Source of the DNA: Streptomyces meridianus | Lineage (GTDB): Bacteria; Actinomycetota; Actinomycetes; Streptomycetales; Streptomycetaceae | Direction: 5' to 3' | NCBI RefSeq assembly: GCF_023703325.1 | Contig: NZ_JAMQGM010000017.1 | Location: 1-64,000 of the forward strand | DNA: 64,000 nucleotides | Part shown: one piece after another, positions 17,799 through 26,907 of the stretch | How positions within the stretch are numbered: position 1 is the first letter of the stretch | Layout: the number at the start of each line of letters is the position of its first letter | Position numbers and translations under genes: made by a program | The notes under the pieces: generated by a model | Seen by the model: the letters and a program-made list of their open reading frames with translations, nothing else | What the model was told of the DNA's origin: nothing | Database searches by the model: none

Positions 17799-18668
17799 TC
17801 AAGGCGCTCCGAGCCGGTCGGCCAGGGCGTTCAGCAGGCCGACGACACCGTCCGGACCGTCGACCAACAGGTCTGCCTGTGCGGCGAGCTCGGGTGGCGT
17901 TCCGGTTCCGGCGGAGCCCCTGGCCGCGCTGCACACCCGCACCCCTGGCACTCCCTCGGCCCGCAGTGCCTCGACGGCGCCGAACGCGGCCAGGTCCCCG
18001 AGGTCGTCACCGGCGAACAGCACGGCTCCGGCCCCTGCTGCGCGCACGTGCCCGGTCAGCGCAGCTCCCTTGTCCATCCCGGGCGGGCGGAGCTCCAGCA
18101 CGAACTTCCCCGGCTCCACGATCAGCGAGTTCCGTTCCGCGAGCCGCGCCAGCGGCTCCCACAGCGCGTCCAGAGCGCCCTGCGGATCAGCGGCACGGCG
18201 GGTGTGGACGGCGACGGCACGGCCCTTGTCCTCGATGTACGTGTCCCGCCCGGCGGCCGTCCGCGCCAACACGTCCGGCAGTTCGGCCGTCGCGGCGGCG
18301 ACCCCCGGGGGCGCGGCGGGCGCCCGGACCTCGCCGGTAGCGGCCTCCCAGCGTTCGGCACCGTAATGGCCGAGGACCACGAGGTGTCCGAGCCCCGGCA
18401 CCCCCGCGAAGCCGCCGCTGCGCACCGCCACCTCGGCCGGACGCCCCGTCAGCACCGCGACGGAACGCACCAGCGGCGCCAGCCGGACGAGCGCCGGGAC
18501 TGCGCCGGGGTGGGCCCTTGCCTGCTCGGGGTCGTCGACGATCGGGGCGAGGGTGCCGTCGAAGTCCAGCGCGATCACGGCGTCCTCGGGCCGCGCCAGA
18601 AGCGCGGCGAGACCGTCGCGGCCGGCGTCGGTCCGCGAGTCCGGCACGGAGTGCGCGTCACTGCCCAT
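17799..18668 (-). CDS. otsB: Trehalose-6-phosphate phosphatase
   Basis: A 289-residue HAD phosphatase that converts trehalose-6-P to trehalose. The nucleophile motif is ALDFDGTLAPIVDDP (about residues 33-47), motif II is VLTGRP, and the motif IV region is VLFAGDDLGDLAAF. It begins MGSDAHSVPDSRTDAG. It is convergent with otsA, separated by 31 bp without an obvious terminator. Confidence 0.94.
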   Translation of the reverse strand: MGSDAHSVPDSRTDAGRDGLAALLARPEDAVIALDFDGTLAPIVDDPEQARAHPGAVPALVRLAPLVRSVAVLTGRPAEVAVRSGGFAGVPGLGHLVVLGHYGAERWEAATGEVRAPAAPPGVAAATAELPDVLARTAAGRDTYIEDKGRAVAVHTRRAADPQGALDALWEPLARLAERNSLIVEPGKFVLELRPPGMDKGAALTGHVRAAGAGAVLFAGDDLGDLAAFGAVEALRAEGVPGVRVCSAARGSAGTGTPPELAAQADLLVDGPDGVVGLLNALADRLGAP

Positions 18669-18715
18669 GCGCCGACCCTACCGGCGGGCGCCGCCGGGCC
18701 GCCTCCGCCAGGGGA

Positions 18716-18994
18716 CTACCTCCGCCTGCGGCGGGTCTCGCGCAGCCGCCGCAGCCGGTTGACGGTGACCGGATCGTGCGCCAGCGCCAGCGGATCGTCC
18801 AGCAGGGCGTTGAGCAGCTGGTAGTAGCGGGTGGGCGACATTCCGAGCTGTTCGCGCACCGCCCGCTCCTTGGCCCCCGGACCGGGCCAGGACCGCCGTT
18901 CGAGCGCGAGCACGGCCCGGTCCCGGTCGCTCAGCCCGGCACCGGCCGCGGGCTCCCCGCCGTCCGTGGCCGGCCCGGTCTCGCGATCCGTCAT
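18716..18994 (-). CDS. DUF3263 domain protein
   Basis: A 92-residue basic protein with the DUF3263 signature LSDRDRAVLALERRSWPGPGA followed by LGMSPTRYYQLLNALLD. This arrangement resembles a helix-turn-helix, so DNA binding is possible. ATG 18994 overlaps the end of the sugar-binding lipoprotein gene (ATGA), implying coupling. The function is unknown. Confidence 0.85.
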   Translation of the reverse strand: MTDRETGPATDGGEPAAGAGLSDRDRAVLALERRSWPGPGAKERAVREQLGMSPTRYYQLLNALLDDPLALAHDPVTVNRLRRLRETRRRRR

Positions 18995-20262
18995 GACGGG
19001 CTCGCGTTCTCCGACGCGTCGGCCTCGCGCTGGAGTTCGGCGAGCACGCTCGCCGGGTCGCCGCCCTGCTCGACCGTCTTTCCGATCGTCAGTTTGAGCT
19101 TCTTGGCGACCGGCGCCCAGGACTGCTTGTTGACGGGGTAGAACTCGGCGGACGGCAGCTGCTCGAGGAACGGCCACAGGCTGCGGTTCTTGCGGTTCCC
19201 GCGCATGGCCTCGGAGGCCGAGTTGGTCACCGGCAGCAGGTTGTACTGCTCGGCGAACTCGAGCACGTTCTTCTTGCTGTACACGAAGTCGAGGAACTTG
19301 CCGACCTCGGCGCGGTGGCCGCCCGCCTTGAAGGCCATCATCCAGTCGGCGACACCGGTGGTCGCCGGGGAGGTGCCCCGCCGGCCGGGCAGCGGCACCA
19401 TCCCGTAGTCCACATTGTTCTTCTCGGCCATGCCCATGAGCGTCGGGTGCCCGTTGAGCATGCCGACCTTGCCCTGGGTGAAGGCGCTGAAGACGTCACG
19501 CCGGTCGGTCTTCGCGGGGTGCGGGTTGGTCAGGCCCTTGGCCACCATCTCGTCGCGCAGCCACTGGAAGGTGCGGATGTTCTCGTCCGAGTCGATCGTG
19601 TACGTGCCGATCTTGTCGGTGTAGCCGCCGCCTCCCCCGAGGATCCAGTTCAGCGCCTCGGCCTGCGGTTCCTCGGGGCCGAGCGGCAGCCCGTAGGGGA
19701 CCGGCACGCCGGCCCGCTTGAGCGCCACCGCGGTGTCGCGCAGTTCGTCCCAGGTGCGGGGCGGCTGCGTGATGCCGGCCTTGGCGAAGTGCGCCTTGTT
19801 GTAGAAGAGGACACGGGTGCTGGAGACGAACGGCAGGCCGTACTGCACCCGGTGCACCTCGCCGGCCTCGGCCAGTGAGGGTATGAAGTCCGCCTGGTTC
19901 GGTATGGAGAGCAGCTCGTCGGCGCTGTAGAGACGGTCCTGGGCCGCGTAGTCGGCGTACGCGCCGATCTGCGCCATGTCCGGCGGGTTCCCGTGCTTCA
20001 CCATGTCGGCGACGCGGGTGTCCACCTCGTTCCAGTTGTAGACCTTGACGTCCACGTCGATGCCGGAGTGCCCGGCCTCGAAGTCGGCGGCCAGCCGGTC
20101 CCAGTACTTCTGGGAGCTGTTCTCGGAGCTGTTGCCGTAGTCCGCCGCGACGAGCCGCAGCGTGACATCGCCGGTGGCCGCTGTGTCGCCGCACCCGGAG
20201 AGTGCGGCCGCCATGACCGTCGCGACGCCTGCTGCTGCCAGGCCCAAGTACCGCCGCTGCAC
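18991..20262 (-). CDS. ABC transporter solute-binding lipoprotein (sugar type)
   Basis: A 423-residue extracellular family-1 solute-binding protein. The signal peptide ends in the lipobox LSGC (Cys about 24). Later motifs typical of the family are YGLPFVSSTRVLFYNKAHFAKAG-like, GKVGMLNGHPTLMG and the PLPGRRG segment. It captures a sugar outside the membrane for an ABC importer, but no permease genes are adjacent, so it must use another transporter. The start is GTG 20262. It is divergent from nagK and might respond to the same DasR-like box. Confidence 0.88.
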   Translation of the reverse strand: MQRRYLGLAAAGVATVMAAALSGCGDTAATGDVTLRLVAADYGNSSENSSQKYWDRLAADFEAGHSGIDVDVKVYNWNEVDTRVADMVKHGNPPDMAQIGAYADYAAQDRLYSADELLSIPNQADFIPSLAEAGEVHRVQYGLPFVSSTRVLFYNKAHFAKAGITQPPRTWDELRDTAVALKRAGVPVPYGLPLGPEEPQAEALNWILGGGGGYTDKIGTYTIDSDENIRTFQWLRDEMVAKGLTNPHPAKTDRRDVFSAFTQGKVGMLNGHPTLMGMAEKNNVDYGMVPLPGRRGTSPATTGVADWMMAFKAGGHRAEVGKFLDFVYSKKNVLEFAEQYNLLPVTNSASEAMRGNRKNRSLWPFLEQLPSAEFYPVNKQSWAPVAKKLKLTIGKTVEQGGDPASVLAELQREADASENASPS

Positions 20263-20421
20263 TGACGTACCCCTTTTTCATGGTTGTTCCTCGGCACCGG
20301 GCCGTGTGGGTCCCGGCAGGTCTGCGAGTCTGCTGTACCGGGATGACAAGGTCCACACCGGGGTCGGCCACCGACCGGCCGGTGGCCGCCGGGTGTCCGG
20401 CCCATGACGCACACACGGCCC

Positions 20422-20437
20422 AGTGGACTAGACCTCT
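20422..20437. promoter_or_regulatory. DasR-like operator (dre) upstream of nagK
   Basis: AGTGGACTAGACCTCT shares 13 of 16 positions with the dre consensus ACTGGTCTAGACCACT. It sits 28 bp before the nagK start and between two divergent genes. DasR is the GlcNAc-responsive repressor of Streptomyces, which fits the downstream genes. Confidence 0.75.
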
Positions 20438-20464
20438 CGTCCCCGCGCCGGGAGACTGGGGCCC

Positions 20465-21394
20465 GTGAGACACGTCATCGCCCTCGATGTGGGCGGAACC
20501 GGCATGAAGGCGGCGCTCGTCGGCACGGACGGCAGCGTGCTGCACGAGGCGCACCGGCCGACACGCGGCGAGGACGGACCCGAAGCCGTGGTCGCCTCCG
20601 TCCTCGACTTCGCCGCGGACCTCCGGGACGTCGGACGGCACCGGCTCGGCGAACCCCCCGCGGCGGCCGGGATCGCGGTGCCCGGCGTCGTCGACGACGA
20701 ACGCGGCATCGCCCGCTGGTCCGCCAACCTCGGCTGGCGGGACGTGCCGCTGCGCCGGCTGCTCGCCGAGCGGCTCGGCGACCCGGACCTCCCCGTGGCC
20801 CTCGGCCACGACGTGCGTGCCGGTGCCCTGGCCGAGGGCCGCAGCGGTGCCGGCGCAGGCTGTGACCGCTTCCTGTTCGTCGCCCTGGGCACCGGCATCG
20901 CGGCGGCCCTCGGCACCGGCGGCCGCATCGACGCCGGCGCGCACGGGCAGGCGGGCGAGCTCGGCCATGTCGTCGTACGCCCCGACGGTCCGGTCTGCGG
21001 CTGCGGCCGGCGCGGCTGTCTGGAGCGGATCGCCTCGGCCTCCGCCGTCGCCCGCAGCTGGGCCGCGGCCGGAGGTGACCCGGAGGCCGGTGCGGCCGGC
21101 TGCGCCCGGGCGGTCGACGCGGGCGACGAACGGGCCCGCGCCGTCTGGTCGGAGGCAATCGGCGCCCTCGCCGACGGCCTGGTCACCGCCGTCACGCTGC
21201 TGGACCCGGAACGCATCGTCGTCGGCGGCGGGCTGGCCGCCGCGGGCGAGACCCTGTTCGGCCCGCTGCGCAGCGCGGTCGCCGAACGTCTGACGTTCCA
21301 GCACACTCCCCACATCGTGCCGGCGGCCCTCGGGGAGAGCGCCGGCTGCCTGGGTGCGTCGCTGCTCGCCCGGGACCTGATCACACGGAGGTAA
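20465..21394 (+). CDS. nagK: ROK-family N-acetylglucosamine kinase
   Basis: A 309-residue sugar kinase. The ATP-binding start is VIALDVGGTGMKAALVG, with AIAVPG-like GIAVPGVVD, a ROK zinc site CGCGRRGCLE, and EL-GH in GQAGELGHVVV. It phosphorylates N-acetylglucosamine released inside the cell. The start is GTG 20465. Seven bases separate it from nagA, so the two form an operon under the DasR-like box. Confidence 0.9.
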   Translation: MRHVIALDVGGTGMKAALVGTDGSVLHEAHRPTRGEDGPEAVVASVLDFAADLRDVGRHRLGEPPAAAGIAVPGVVDDERGIARWSANLGWRDVPLRRLLAERLGDPDLPVALGHDVRAGALAEGRSGAGAGCDRFLFVALGTGIAAALGTGGRIDAGAHGQAGELGHVVVRPDGPVCGCGRRGCLERIASASAVARSWAAAGGDPEAGAAGCARAVDAGDERARAVWSEAIGALADGLVTAVTLLDPERIVVGGGLAAAGETLFGPLRSAVAERLTFQHTPHIVPAALGESAGCLGASLLARDLITRR

Positions 21395-21401
21395 CCACCT
21401 G

Positions 21402-22586
21402 ATGTCCGGACCCATGGTTCTCGACGGTGCGCGCCTGGTACTGCCGTCCGGCGTGGTCGACAGCGGCCGGCTGGTCGTCGACGGGGCCGTCGTCGCGTCC
21501 GTCACCGCGGACGGGGGTGTGGCTGCGGTGCCGGACGCGCCCGAGCCGCTCGACCTGTCCGGCCACTGGATCGTGCCCGGGTTCGTCGACATGCACGTCC
21601 ACGGCGGGGGCGGCGCCTCCTTCTCCGCGGGCACCCCCGAGGAGGCGCTGCGGGCGGTCGCCGCCCACCGGCGCCACGGCACGACCACGACCGTCGCCTC
21701 CACCGTCACCGGAAGCCTGGACGACCTGTCCCGGCAGGCCGCCGCACTCGCGGAACTCGTCGAGCAGGGCGACCTCGCGGGGCTGCACTTCGAGGGGCCG
21801 TTCATCGCGGGCAGCCGCTGCGGGGCCCACGATCCGACCCTGCTGCGGGACCCCGACCCGACGGACGTCCGACGGCTCCTGCGCGCCGCCCGCGGCACCG
21901 CGCGGATGGTCACACTCGCCCCCGAACTCCCGGGCGGACTCGACTCCGTGCGGCTCCTCGCCGAACACGGGGTGATCGCCGCCATCGGCCACACCGACGC
22001 GACGTACGAGACCACGGCCGAGGCCGTGGATGCCGGCGCCACCGTGGCGACCCACCTGTTCAACGCCATGCCGGGGCTGCACCACCGCACCCCCGGGCCG
22101 GTCGCCGCGCTCCTCGAGGACGACCGGATCACCGTCGAACTCATCGACGACGGCGTGCACGTGCACTCCGCCACCCTGGGTTTGGCCGCGCACCGGAAGG
22201 GCCCGGACCGCGTCGCGTTCGTCACCGACGCCATGGGCGCGGCCGGGATGGGCGACGGCCGCTATCCGCTGGGCCCGATGCAGGTCGAGGTGCGGAACGG
22301 GGTCGCCCGGCTCCTCGAGAGCGGGACCATCGCCGGCTCCACCCTCACCATGGACGACGCGTTCCGGCGGGCGGTCACCGTCGACGGCTTCTCCGTGACG
22401 GACGCCGTACGGGCCTGCTCGGCCACCCCGGCGCGACTGCTCGGCCTGGAGGACCGGGTGGGCTCGCTGGAGCCCGGCAAGGACGCGGACCTGGTCGTCC
22501 TGGACGCGGACTTCCGCCCGGTCGGCGTGATGCGCAAGGGCGTGTGGGTCGTCCAGCCCGCCCGAACACCCTCCCGCCTGCAGTGA
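21402..22586 (+). CDS. nagA: N-acetylglucosamine-6-phosphate deacetylase
   Basis: A 394-residue amidohydrolase giving glucosamine-6-P and acetate. Visible motifs are PGFVDMHVHGGGG, LHFEGPFI, AAIGHTDATYE, ATHLFNAMPGLHHR and FVTDAMGAAG, so the metal-site residues appear intact. It receives GlcNAc-6-P from NagK, the GlcNAc PTS and, probably, MurQ (5.8 kb). It lies directly behind nagK. Confidence 0.95.
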   Translation: MSGPMVLDGARLVLPSGVVDSGRLVVDGAVVASVTADGGVAAVPDAPEPLDLSGHWIVPGFVDMHVHGGGGASFSAGTPEEALRAVAAHRRHGTTTTVASTVTGSLDDLSRQAAALAELVEQGDLAGLHFEGPFIAGSRCGAHDPTLLRDPDPTDVRRLLRAARGTARMVTLAPELPGGLDSVRLLAEHGVIAAIGHTDATYETTAEAVDAGATVATHLFNAMPGLHHRTPGPVAALLEDDRITVELIDDGVHVHSATLGLAAHRKGPDRVAFVTDAMGAAGMGDGRYPLGPMQVEVRNGVARLLESGTIAGSTLTMDDAFRRAVTVDGFSVTDAVRACSATPARLLGLEDRVGSLEPGKDADLVVLDADFRPVGVMRKGVWVVQPARTPSRLQ

Positions 22587-22688
22587 GTTCTGCCAGGCGG
22601 GTGGTTCCCGGGGGTGCCCTCCGCGCAGCTGCAATGGCATGATCACTCGCGCACTCGTACGGAAGACCGTGCCACGGGGAGGGAAAAC

Positions 22689-23630
22689 GTGATCCTCACG
22701 GTCACGCTCAATGCCGCCCTCGACATCACCTACCGCGTCCCGCGGTTCGAGCCGTCGGCCTCGCACCGCGTCTCGGAGGTGACCGAGCGCCCCGGCGGCA
22801 AGGGACTCAACGTGGCGCGCGTTCTCGCGGCTCTCGGCCATCGCAGCGTCGTCACCGGATTCGCCGGCGGCCCCACCGGCGACCTGCTGCGCAGACTGCT
22901 CGCCGGCTCGCCCGGCGGGGAACGCCTGGAGGACGCCCTCACGCCGATATCCGGCGAGACCCGGCGCACGGTCGGTGTGGCCGACACCAGGAACGGGGGG
23001 ACCACGCAGTTCAACGAACCCGGGCCGGTCGTCACCCGGACCGAGTGGGACACGTTCTGCGAGACGTTCCGCGCCCGCCTCGGCGAGGCCACCGCGGTGG
23101 CACTGTGCGGCAGCCTGCCGCCGGGCCTCCCGGTCGGCAGCTACGCCACCCTGGTGCGCGCCGCGCAGTCCGCCGGGGTGCCCGTCCTGCTCGACACCAG
23201 TGGCGAACCGCTGCGCCGCGGCATCGCGGCCCGGCCCGACCTCGTCAAGCCGAACACGGACGAACTGACGGGGCTCACCGGCTTCACCGAGCCCGTCCAG
23301 GCCGCCCGCGAGGCCCGGCGGCGGGGCGCCCGTGCGGTTGCGGCGTCGCTGGGCGCCGAGGGCATGCTGGTGGCCACCGCTGACGGCGGTTGGCGCGCCG
23401 CCCCGCCGCGCCGGATCCGGGGCAACGCCACCGGCGCGGGCGACTCGGCGGTGGCGGGTCTGCTCTCGGCGCTCGCCGAAGGCCAGGCCTGGCCGCAGCG
23501 GCTGGCCCGTGCCGTCGCCCTGTCCGCGGCGACCGTACTGGCCCCGGCGGCCGGGGAGTTCGACCGGTCCGCGTACGAGGACCTGTTGCCGCGGATCGAC
23601 GTCAGGGCCTGCGCCTCCCCGGTGGTGTGA
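22689..23630 (+). CDS. 1-phosphofructokinase-family hexose kinase (PfkB)
   Basis: A 313-residue PfkB kinase. It starts MILTVTLNAALDITYRVPRF and has the substrate motif RPGGKGLNVARVLAALG and the C-terminal signature GNATGAGDSAVAGLL with the catalytic Asp. Candidate substrates are tagatose-6-P or fructose-1-P; no EIIA/EIIB-Fru partner lies next to it. The GTG at 22689 is preceded by GGGGAGGG. It follows nagA by about 100 bp and may process amino-sugar-derived sugar phosphates, which is an inference from position. Confidence 0.88.
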   Translation: MILTVTLNAALDITYRVPRFEPSASHRVSEVTERPGGKGLNVARVLAALGHRSVVTGFAGGPTGDLLRRLLAGSPGGERLEDALTPISGETRRTVGVADTRNGGTTQFNEPGPVVTRTEWDTFCETFRARLGEATAVALCGSLPPGLPVGSYATLVRAAQSAGVPVLLDTSGEPLRRGIAARPDLVKPNTDELTGLTGFTEPVQAAREARRRGARAVAASLGAEGMLVATADGGWRAAPPRRIRGNATGAGDSAVAGLLSALAEGQAWPQRLARAVALSAATVLAPAAGEFDRSAYEDLLPRIDVRACASPVV

Positions 23631-23770
23631 CGCCGCCTCTGTGGTGCCCGGACCGTGAACAACAGACCGTCGAACCGCCCCTGCAGCGACGAAGACCCGG
23701 GAAAATGCCGGGACTTCTTGCTCGGCGCGAGCCGTGCGGCTCCCGGGGGCGCTGCCCGGCCGCCTCGGGG

Positions 23771-24769
23771 CTACTTCTTGACCTGACCGCTCTTCAGCCG
23801 CACCCAGTCGAGGTTGAAGTTGCACTGGTTGCCCTGCGCACAGGACACCTGGATGGCGTTGGTGCCCTCGTTGAGTTCGATCCAGGCGAACGTGCGGGTC
23901 CAGCCCTTGTCCCACTCCCCGGGCTTGGCGTTCGCGTAGTTCTTCAGCGGCAGCGGCTCGGTACGCGGCTTGCCGTTGACGACGAGCGTCGCGTTGGCGT
24001 CCTGGCCGGGGACCCCGTAGCCGACGAACAGCGTGTACAGCCCCTTCTTGGGCACGTCCACGCTCCACGAGGCCGTCGCCCCCGGCTGCTGCATGCCGCC
24101 GACGTAGGCACCGCTGCCGGACGTCGCGTTGGGGACGTCGCGCGCCGGGGTGGCACCGCCGTCCAGCCGCAGACCGACCGCGTCCTTCTTGCCCGTCGCA
24201 AACGGCTTGTCGGGACGCTTCCGCTCGCGGGAGCCCTCCTGGTCCCGACCGCCGTCGCCGGAGTCCGCCACGGCAGCCGCAGCGTCGTCCTTCCCCGGCT
24301 CCCGCCCGTCGTCGTTCCCGTTGGACGCCATCGCCACGCCGATGCCGATGACCACGGCCCCGACCACCGCGATGGCGCCGATCAGCAGTCCCTTGTTGTT
24401 GGGGCCGCGGGACGCCTGGCGCACCGCGGCGCGCCCGCCGGGGTTGACGCCTTCGGAGGGAGCCCCGCCCGGCAGTGTCTCGGGGGCGGCGTAGTGGGGG
24501 TTGGGGCTCGTCCGGTCGTAACCGGAACCGCCGTAGCCCTGGGGCTGCTGCGCCTGCTGACCGTACTGGCGCTCCCCGACCCGCTTGACCTGGTTGTAGG
24601 AGGTGCGCGGAACCCCGGGCTGCGGGGCCGTGCCGGGGTAGCCGTAACCGCCCGCACGAGGCGCCGCGCCGGTGTTCGCCTCCGCTCCGCCGTCGCCGCC
24701 CTCGGAGCGGTACAGATAGCCGAACGGATCGTCGTTCTCGGGGCTCGCGCCGTTGTTGCCGGCCGTCAT
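23771..24769 (-). CDS. Membrane-anchored protein with CBM6/35-like domain
   Basis: A 332-residue protein. Residues 1-120 are Gly/Pro/Gln/Tyr-rich and presumably cytoplasmic. One membrane segment is GLLIGAIAVVGAVVIGIGVA (about 129-148). A charged linker leads to a beta-sandwich (about 205-330) with YTLFVGYGVPGQDANATLVV, ELNEGTNAIQVSC and NLDWVRL. That pattern is typical of carbohydrate-binding module families 6/35. C-terminal Cys in VSCAQGNQC could form a disulfide. A cell-wall or glycan-sensing role is an inference. Confidence 0.82.
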   Translation of the reverse strand: MTAGNNGASPENDDPFGYLYRSEGGDGGAEANTGAAPRAGGYGYPGTAPQPGVPRTSYNQVKRVGERQYGQQAQQPQGYGGSGYDRTSPNPHYAAPETLPGGAPSEGVNPGGRAAVRQASRGPNNKGLLIGAIAVVGAVVIGIGVAMASNGNDDGREPGKDDAAAAVADSGDGGRDQEGSRERKRPDKPFATGKKDAVGLRLDGGATPARDVPNATSGSGAYVGGMQQPGATASWSVDVPKKGLYTLFVGYGVPGQDANATLVVNGKPRTEPLPLKNYANAKPGEWDKGWTRTFAWIELNEGTNAIQVSCAQGNQCNFNLDWVRLKSGQVKK

Positions 24770-25105
24770 CCCGTTTCACTCCCCAACTTCGTTCACCGGA
24801 ACCACCGGCGCCTCGTGAAGGCGCTCGACAGCATCTTCCAGGGCCAAGGGGGCCGTGGTGAATCCTGCGCCGACCCGATGGCCAATGTTCATGATCGATT
24901 CATCGTCACGGCAGCGTCGCCGGTCGACCGAGCCTACCGGGTCCGCGCGCACAGGGGTCCATCACTCGTACAGGTGTACCGGCTTCCGCAGTGCGGCGGA
25001 CGCCCCGTCCACCAGGTCCGGGACAGGACGCAGCGGTCCGGGCGCACCGAGCGCCCCGTGACCAAAATCCCACGGCCCGGTCGGCGGGAGCGTGCGGGGC
25101 ACCCC
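24770..25105. other. Intergenic 336 bp
   Basis: Between the CBM-like protein gene and the diguanylate cyclase gene, both on the minus strand. The 24850-24910 part is relatively AT-rich and probably contains the promoter of the 24769 gene. I cannot assign exact hexamers. There is no protein-like frame. Confidence 0.45.
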
Positions 25106-26776
25106 TCATCCCACCCGGCGCTGCGCCTTCGACCGGGAGCGCTTCTCCACGTACATGCGCTGGTCGGCGGACTGGAGGACCTCCTCCGCGGACATGCCGC
25201 AGCCCGCCCAGCCGATGCCGAAGCTCGCCCCCACCCGCACGGCCCGGCCGTCGACCCGTATCGGCGGGATGATCGCGTTGCGCAGCCGGGCCGCGAGGTC
25301 CTCGGCGTCGCCGCGGCCGAGCCCGTCCGCCAGGACCACGAACTCGTCGCCGCCGAGCCGGGCGACCGTGTCACCGTCCCGCACCTCGTCGGTGAGTCGG
25401 CGGGCGACCTCGATGAGCACGGCGTCGCCGGTGTGGTGGCCGAACCGGTCGTTGATCGACTTGAAGCCGTCCAGGTCGCAGAAGAGCACGGCCAGCCCCT
25501 TGACGTCGTCGCCGGCGTTTTCGCCCGGGGCCACCGCGTGCACGTGCGGCACGAACGGGGCGGGCCGGACGCCGGAGCGGCTGCCGAAGGCAGCGTCGAA
25601 GCCGTCCGCGCGGAACACGTTCCCGCCGGGCTCGAGAGCAAGACCGTAGGCGGAGCCGGTCGTGACGTCGAGCGCCGGGCCCGAGACCCCGTTCTGCGGG
25701 CTGCCGCACAGCCGGCCGCTCAACCGGGCACGCAGTTCCGCGCTGTTGGGCAGACCGGTGAGCGAGTCGTGGCTGGCCCGGTGCGCGAGCTGCAGCTCGT
25801 GCCGCTTGCGCTCCTCGATGTCCTCGACGTGGGTGAGCAGGAAGCGGGGGCCGTCGGCGGTGTCCGCGACCACGGAGTTGCGCAGCGAGACCCAGACGTA
25901 GACGCCCTCGCGGCGGGCCAGCCGCAGCTCGGCCCGGCCGCCCTCGGCGGACGTGCGCAGCAGCAGCCCGACGTCGTCGGGATGCACGAGGTCGGCGAAG
26001 GAGAAGCGGCGCATCGCGGCGGCAGGACGGCCCAGCAGTCGGCACAGCGCGTCGTTGGCGCGCAGCAGACGGCCGTGCTCCTCCCCGCCCATCTCGACGA
26101 TGGCCATGCCGCTCGGCGCGTACTCGAAGGCCTGCCGGAAGCTCTCCTCGCTGGCCCGCAGCGCCTGCTGCTCCCGTTCGAGCCGGACGAGCGCGCGCTG
26201 CATGTTGGAGCGCAGCCGGGCGTTGCCGATCGCGATGGCGGCCTGGAACGCGTACATCTGGAGGGCCTCGCGGCCCCACGGGCCGGGCACCCGGCCCTTC
26301 GGCGGCCGGTCCACGGACAGGACGCCGAGGAGTTCCTCGCCGCCGCTGACGTACATCGGCGCGTACAGCCGGTCCTGCGGGTGCCAGTCGCCGTCGTTGC
26401 GGGGCTCCGGGCCGTCGGTGTGCCACTGGGGAACGTCGTCGTCCTCGAGGACCCAGCCCTCGGTGTGCGACACGAACCGCAGGTCGCCCCAGCGTTCGCC
26501 CATCGCGAGCCGCCGCTCCCAGGAGCTGCGGGAGCCGACCCGTCCGGCGAGGAGCGCCTCGGCGCCCGGGCTGCCGGAGACCGCGGCGACGACGAGGTCT
26601 CCGTCGGGACGCACCAGGTTCACGGCCGCCAGTTCGTAGCCCAGGCCGGACGTGGCCCCGTCGGCGACGGCCTGGAGGGTCTCCGCCAGGCTGCGGGCGG
26701 TGTTCAGCCCCGCGACCACGTCGTGGAGCTGCCGCAGGGTCGCAAGGCGGACATACGGCTCCGACTCGGTCTCCAT
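25106..26776 (-). CDS. cdgB: GAF-PAS-GGDEF diguanylate cyclase, CdgB-like
   Basis: A 556-residue c-di-GMP synthase. A GAF domain spans about residues 15-185, a PAS/PAC domain about 205-330, and a GGDEF domain about 335-550 with active-site RLGGDEFVVL. The inhibitory I-site RDGD lies five residues before GGDEF. A poorly conserved 65-residue insertion interrupts the GGDEF domain after GLPNSAELRARL. c-di-GMP controls sporulation through BldD in Streptomyces. A BldD-like box and a CRP-like palindrome lie upstream. Domain order matches S. coelicolor CdgB. Confidence 0.9.
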   Translation of the reverse strand: METESEPYVRLATLRQLHDVVAGLNTARSLAETLQAVADGATSGLGYELAAVNLVRPDGDLVVAAVSGSPGAEALLAGRVGSRSSWERRLAMGERWGDLRFVSHTEGWVLEDDDVPQWHTDGPEPRNDGDWHPQDRLYAPMYVSGGEELLGVLSVDRPPKGRVPGPWGREALQMYAFQAAIAIGNARLRSNMQRALVRLEREQQALRASEESFRQAFEYAPSGMAIVEMGGEEHGRLLRANDALCRLLGRPAAAMRRFSFADLVHPDDVGLLLRTSAEGGRAELRLARREGVYVWVSLRNSVVADTADGPRFLLTHVEDIEERKRHELQLAHRASHDSLTGLPNSAELRARLSGRLCGSPQNGVSGPALDVTTGSAYGLALEPGGNVFRADGFDAAFGSRSGVRPAPFVPHVHAVAPGENAGDDVKGLAVLFCDLDGFKSINDRFGHHTGDAVLIEVARRLTDEVRDGDTVARLGGDEFVVLADGLGRGDAEDLAARLRNAIIPPIRVDGRAVRVGASFGIGWAGCGMSAEEVLQSADQRMYVEKRSRSKAQRRVG

Positions 26777-26863
26777 GCTCGCTACCCCCGAGACCTCACT
26801 CGACTCCCGGCTGGATGTCCTCCAACTGCCACCGCCACTGAATCACAGTGAGCTGTGCCATCG

Positions 26864-26876
26864 GTACACAGGGTCA
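26864..26876. promoter_or_regulatory. BldD-like operator upstream of cdgB
   Basis: GTACACAGGGTCA fits the BldD consensus TNACNC(A/T)GNGTNA at every fixed position except the first T. It lies 88 bp upstream of the diguanylate cyclase start. BldD is known to repress cdgB in Streptomyces. Confidence 0.65.
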
Positions 26877-26891
26877 GCAATAACCCCTTCC

Positions 26892-26907
26892 TGTGACTCA
26901 AGTCACA
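26892..26907. promoter_or_regulatory. Perfect CRP-type palindrome
   Basis: TGTGACTCAAGTCACA is a complete TGTGA-N6-TCACA site, the classic CRP/FNR consensus, and also fits the GTG-N6-CAC motif of Streptomyces Crp. It lies between the divergent cdgB and flavin reductase genes, 115 bp from the former and 144 bp from the latter. Confidence 0.65.

Noticed and set aside
19496..24779. Long minus-strand frames opposite nagK, nagA and the PfkB gene
   Set aside because: They are antisense shadows full of Arg/Gly/Ala, while the plus-strand genes have clear enzymes.
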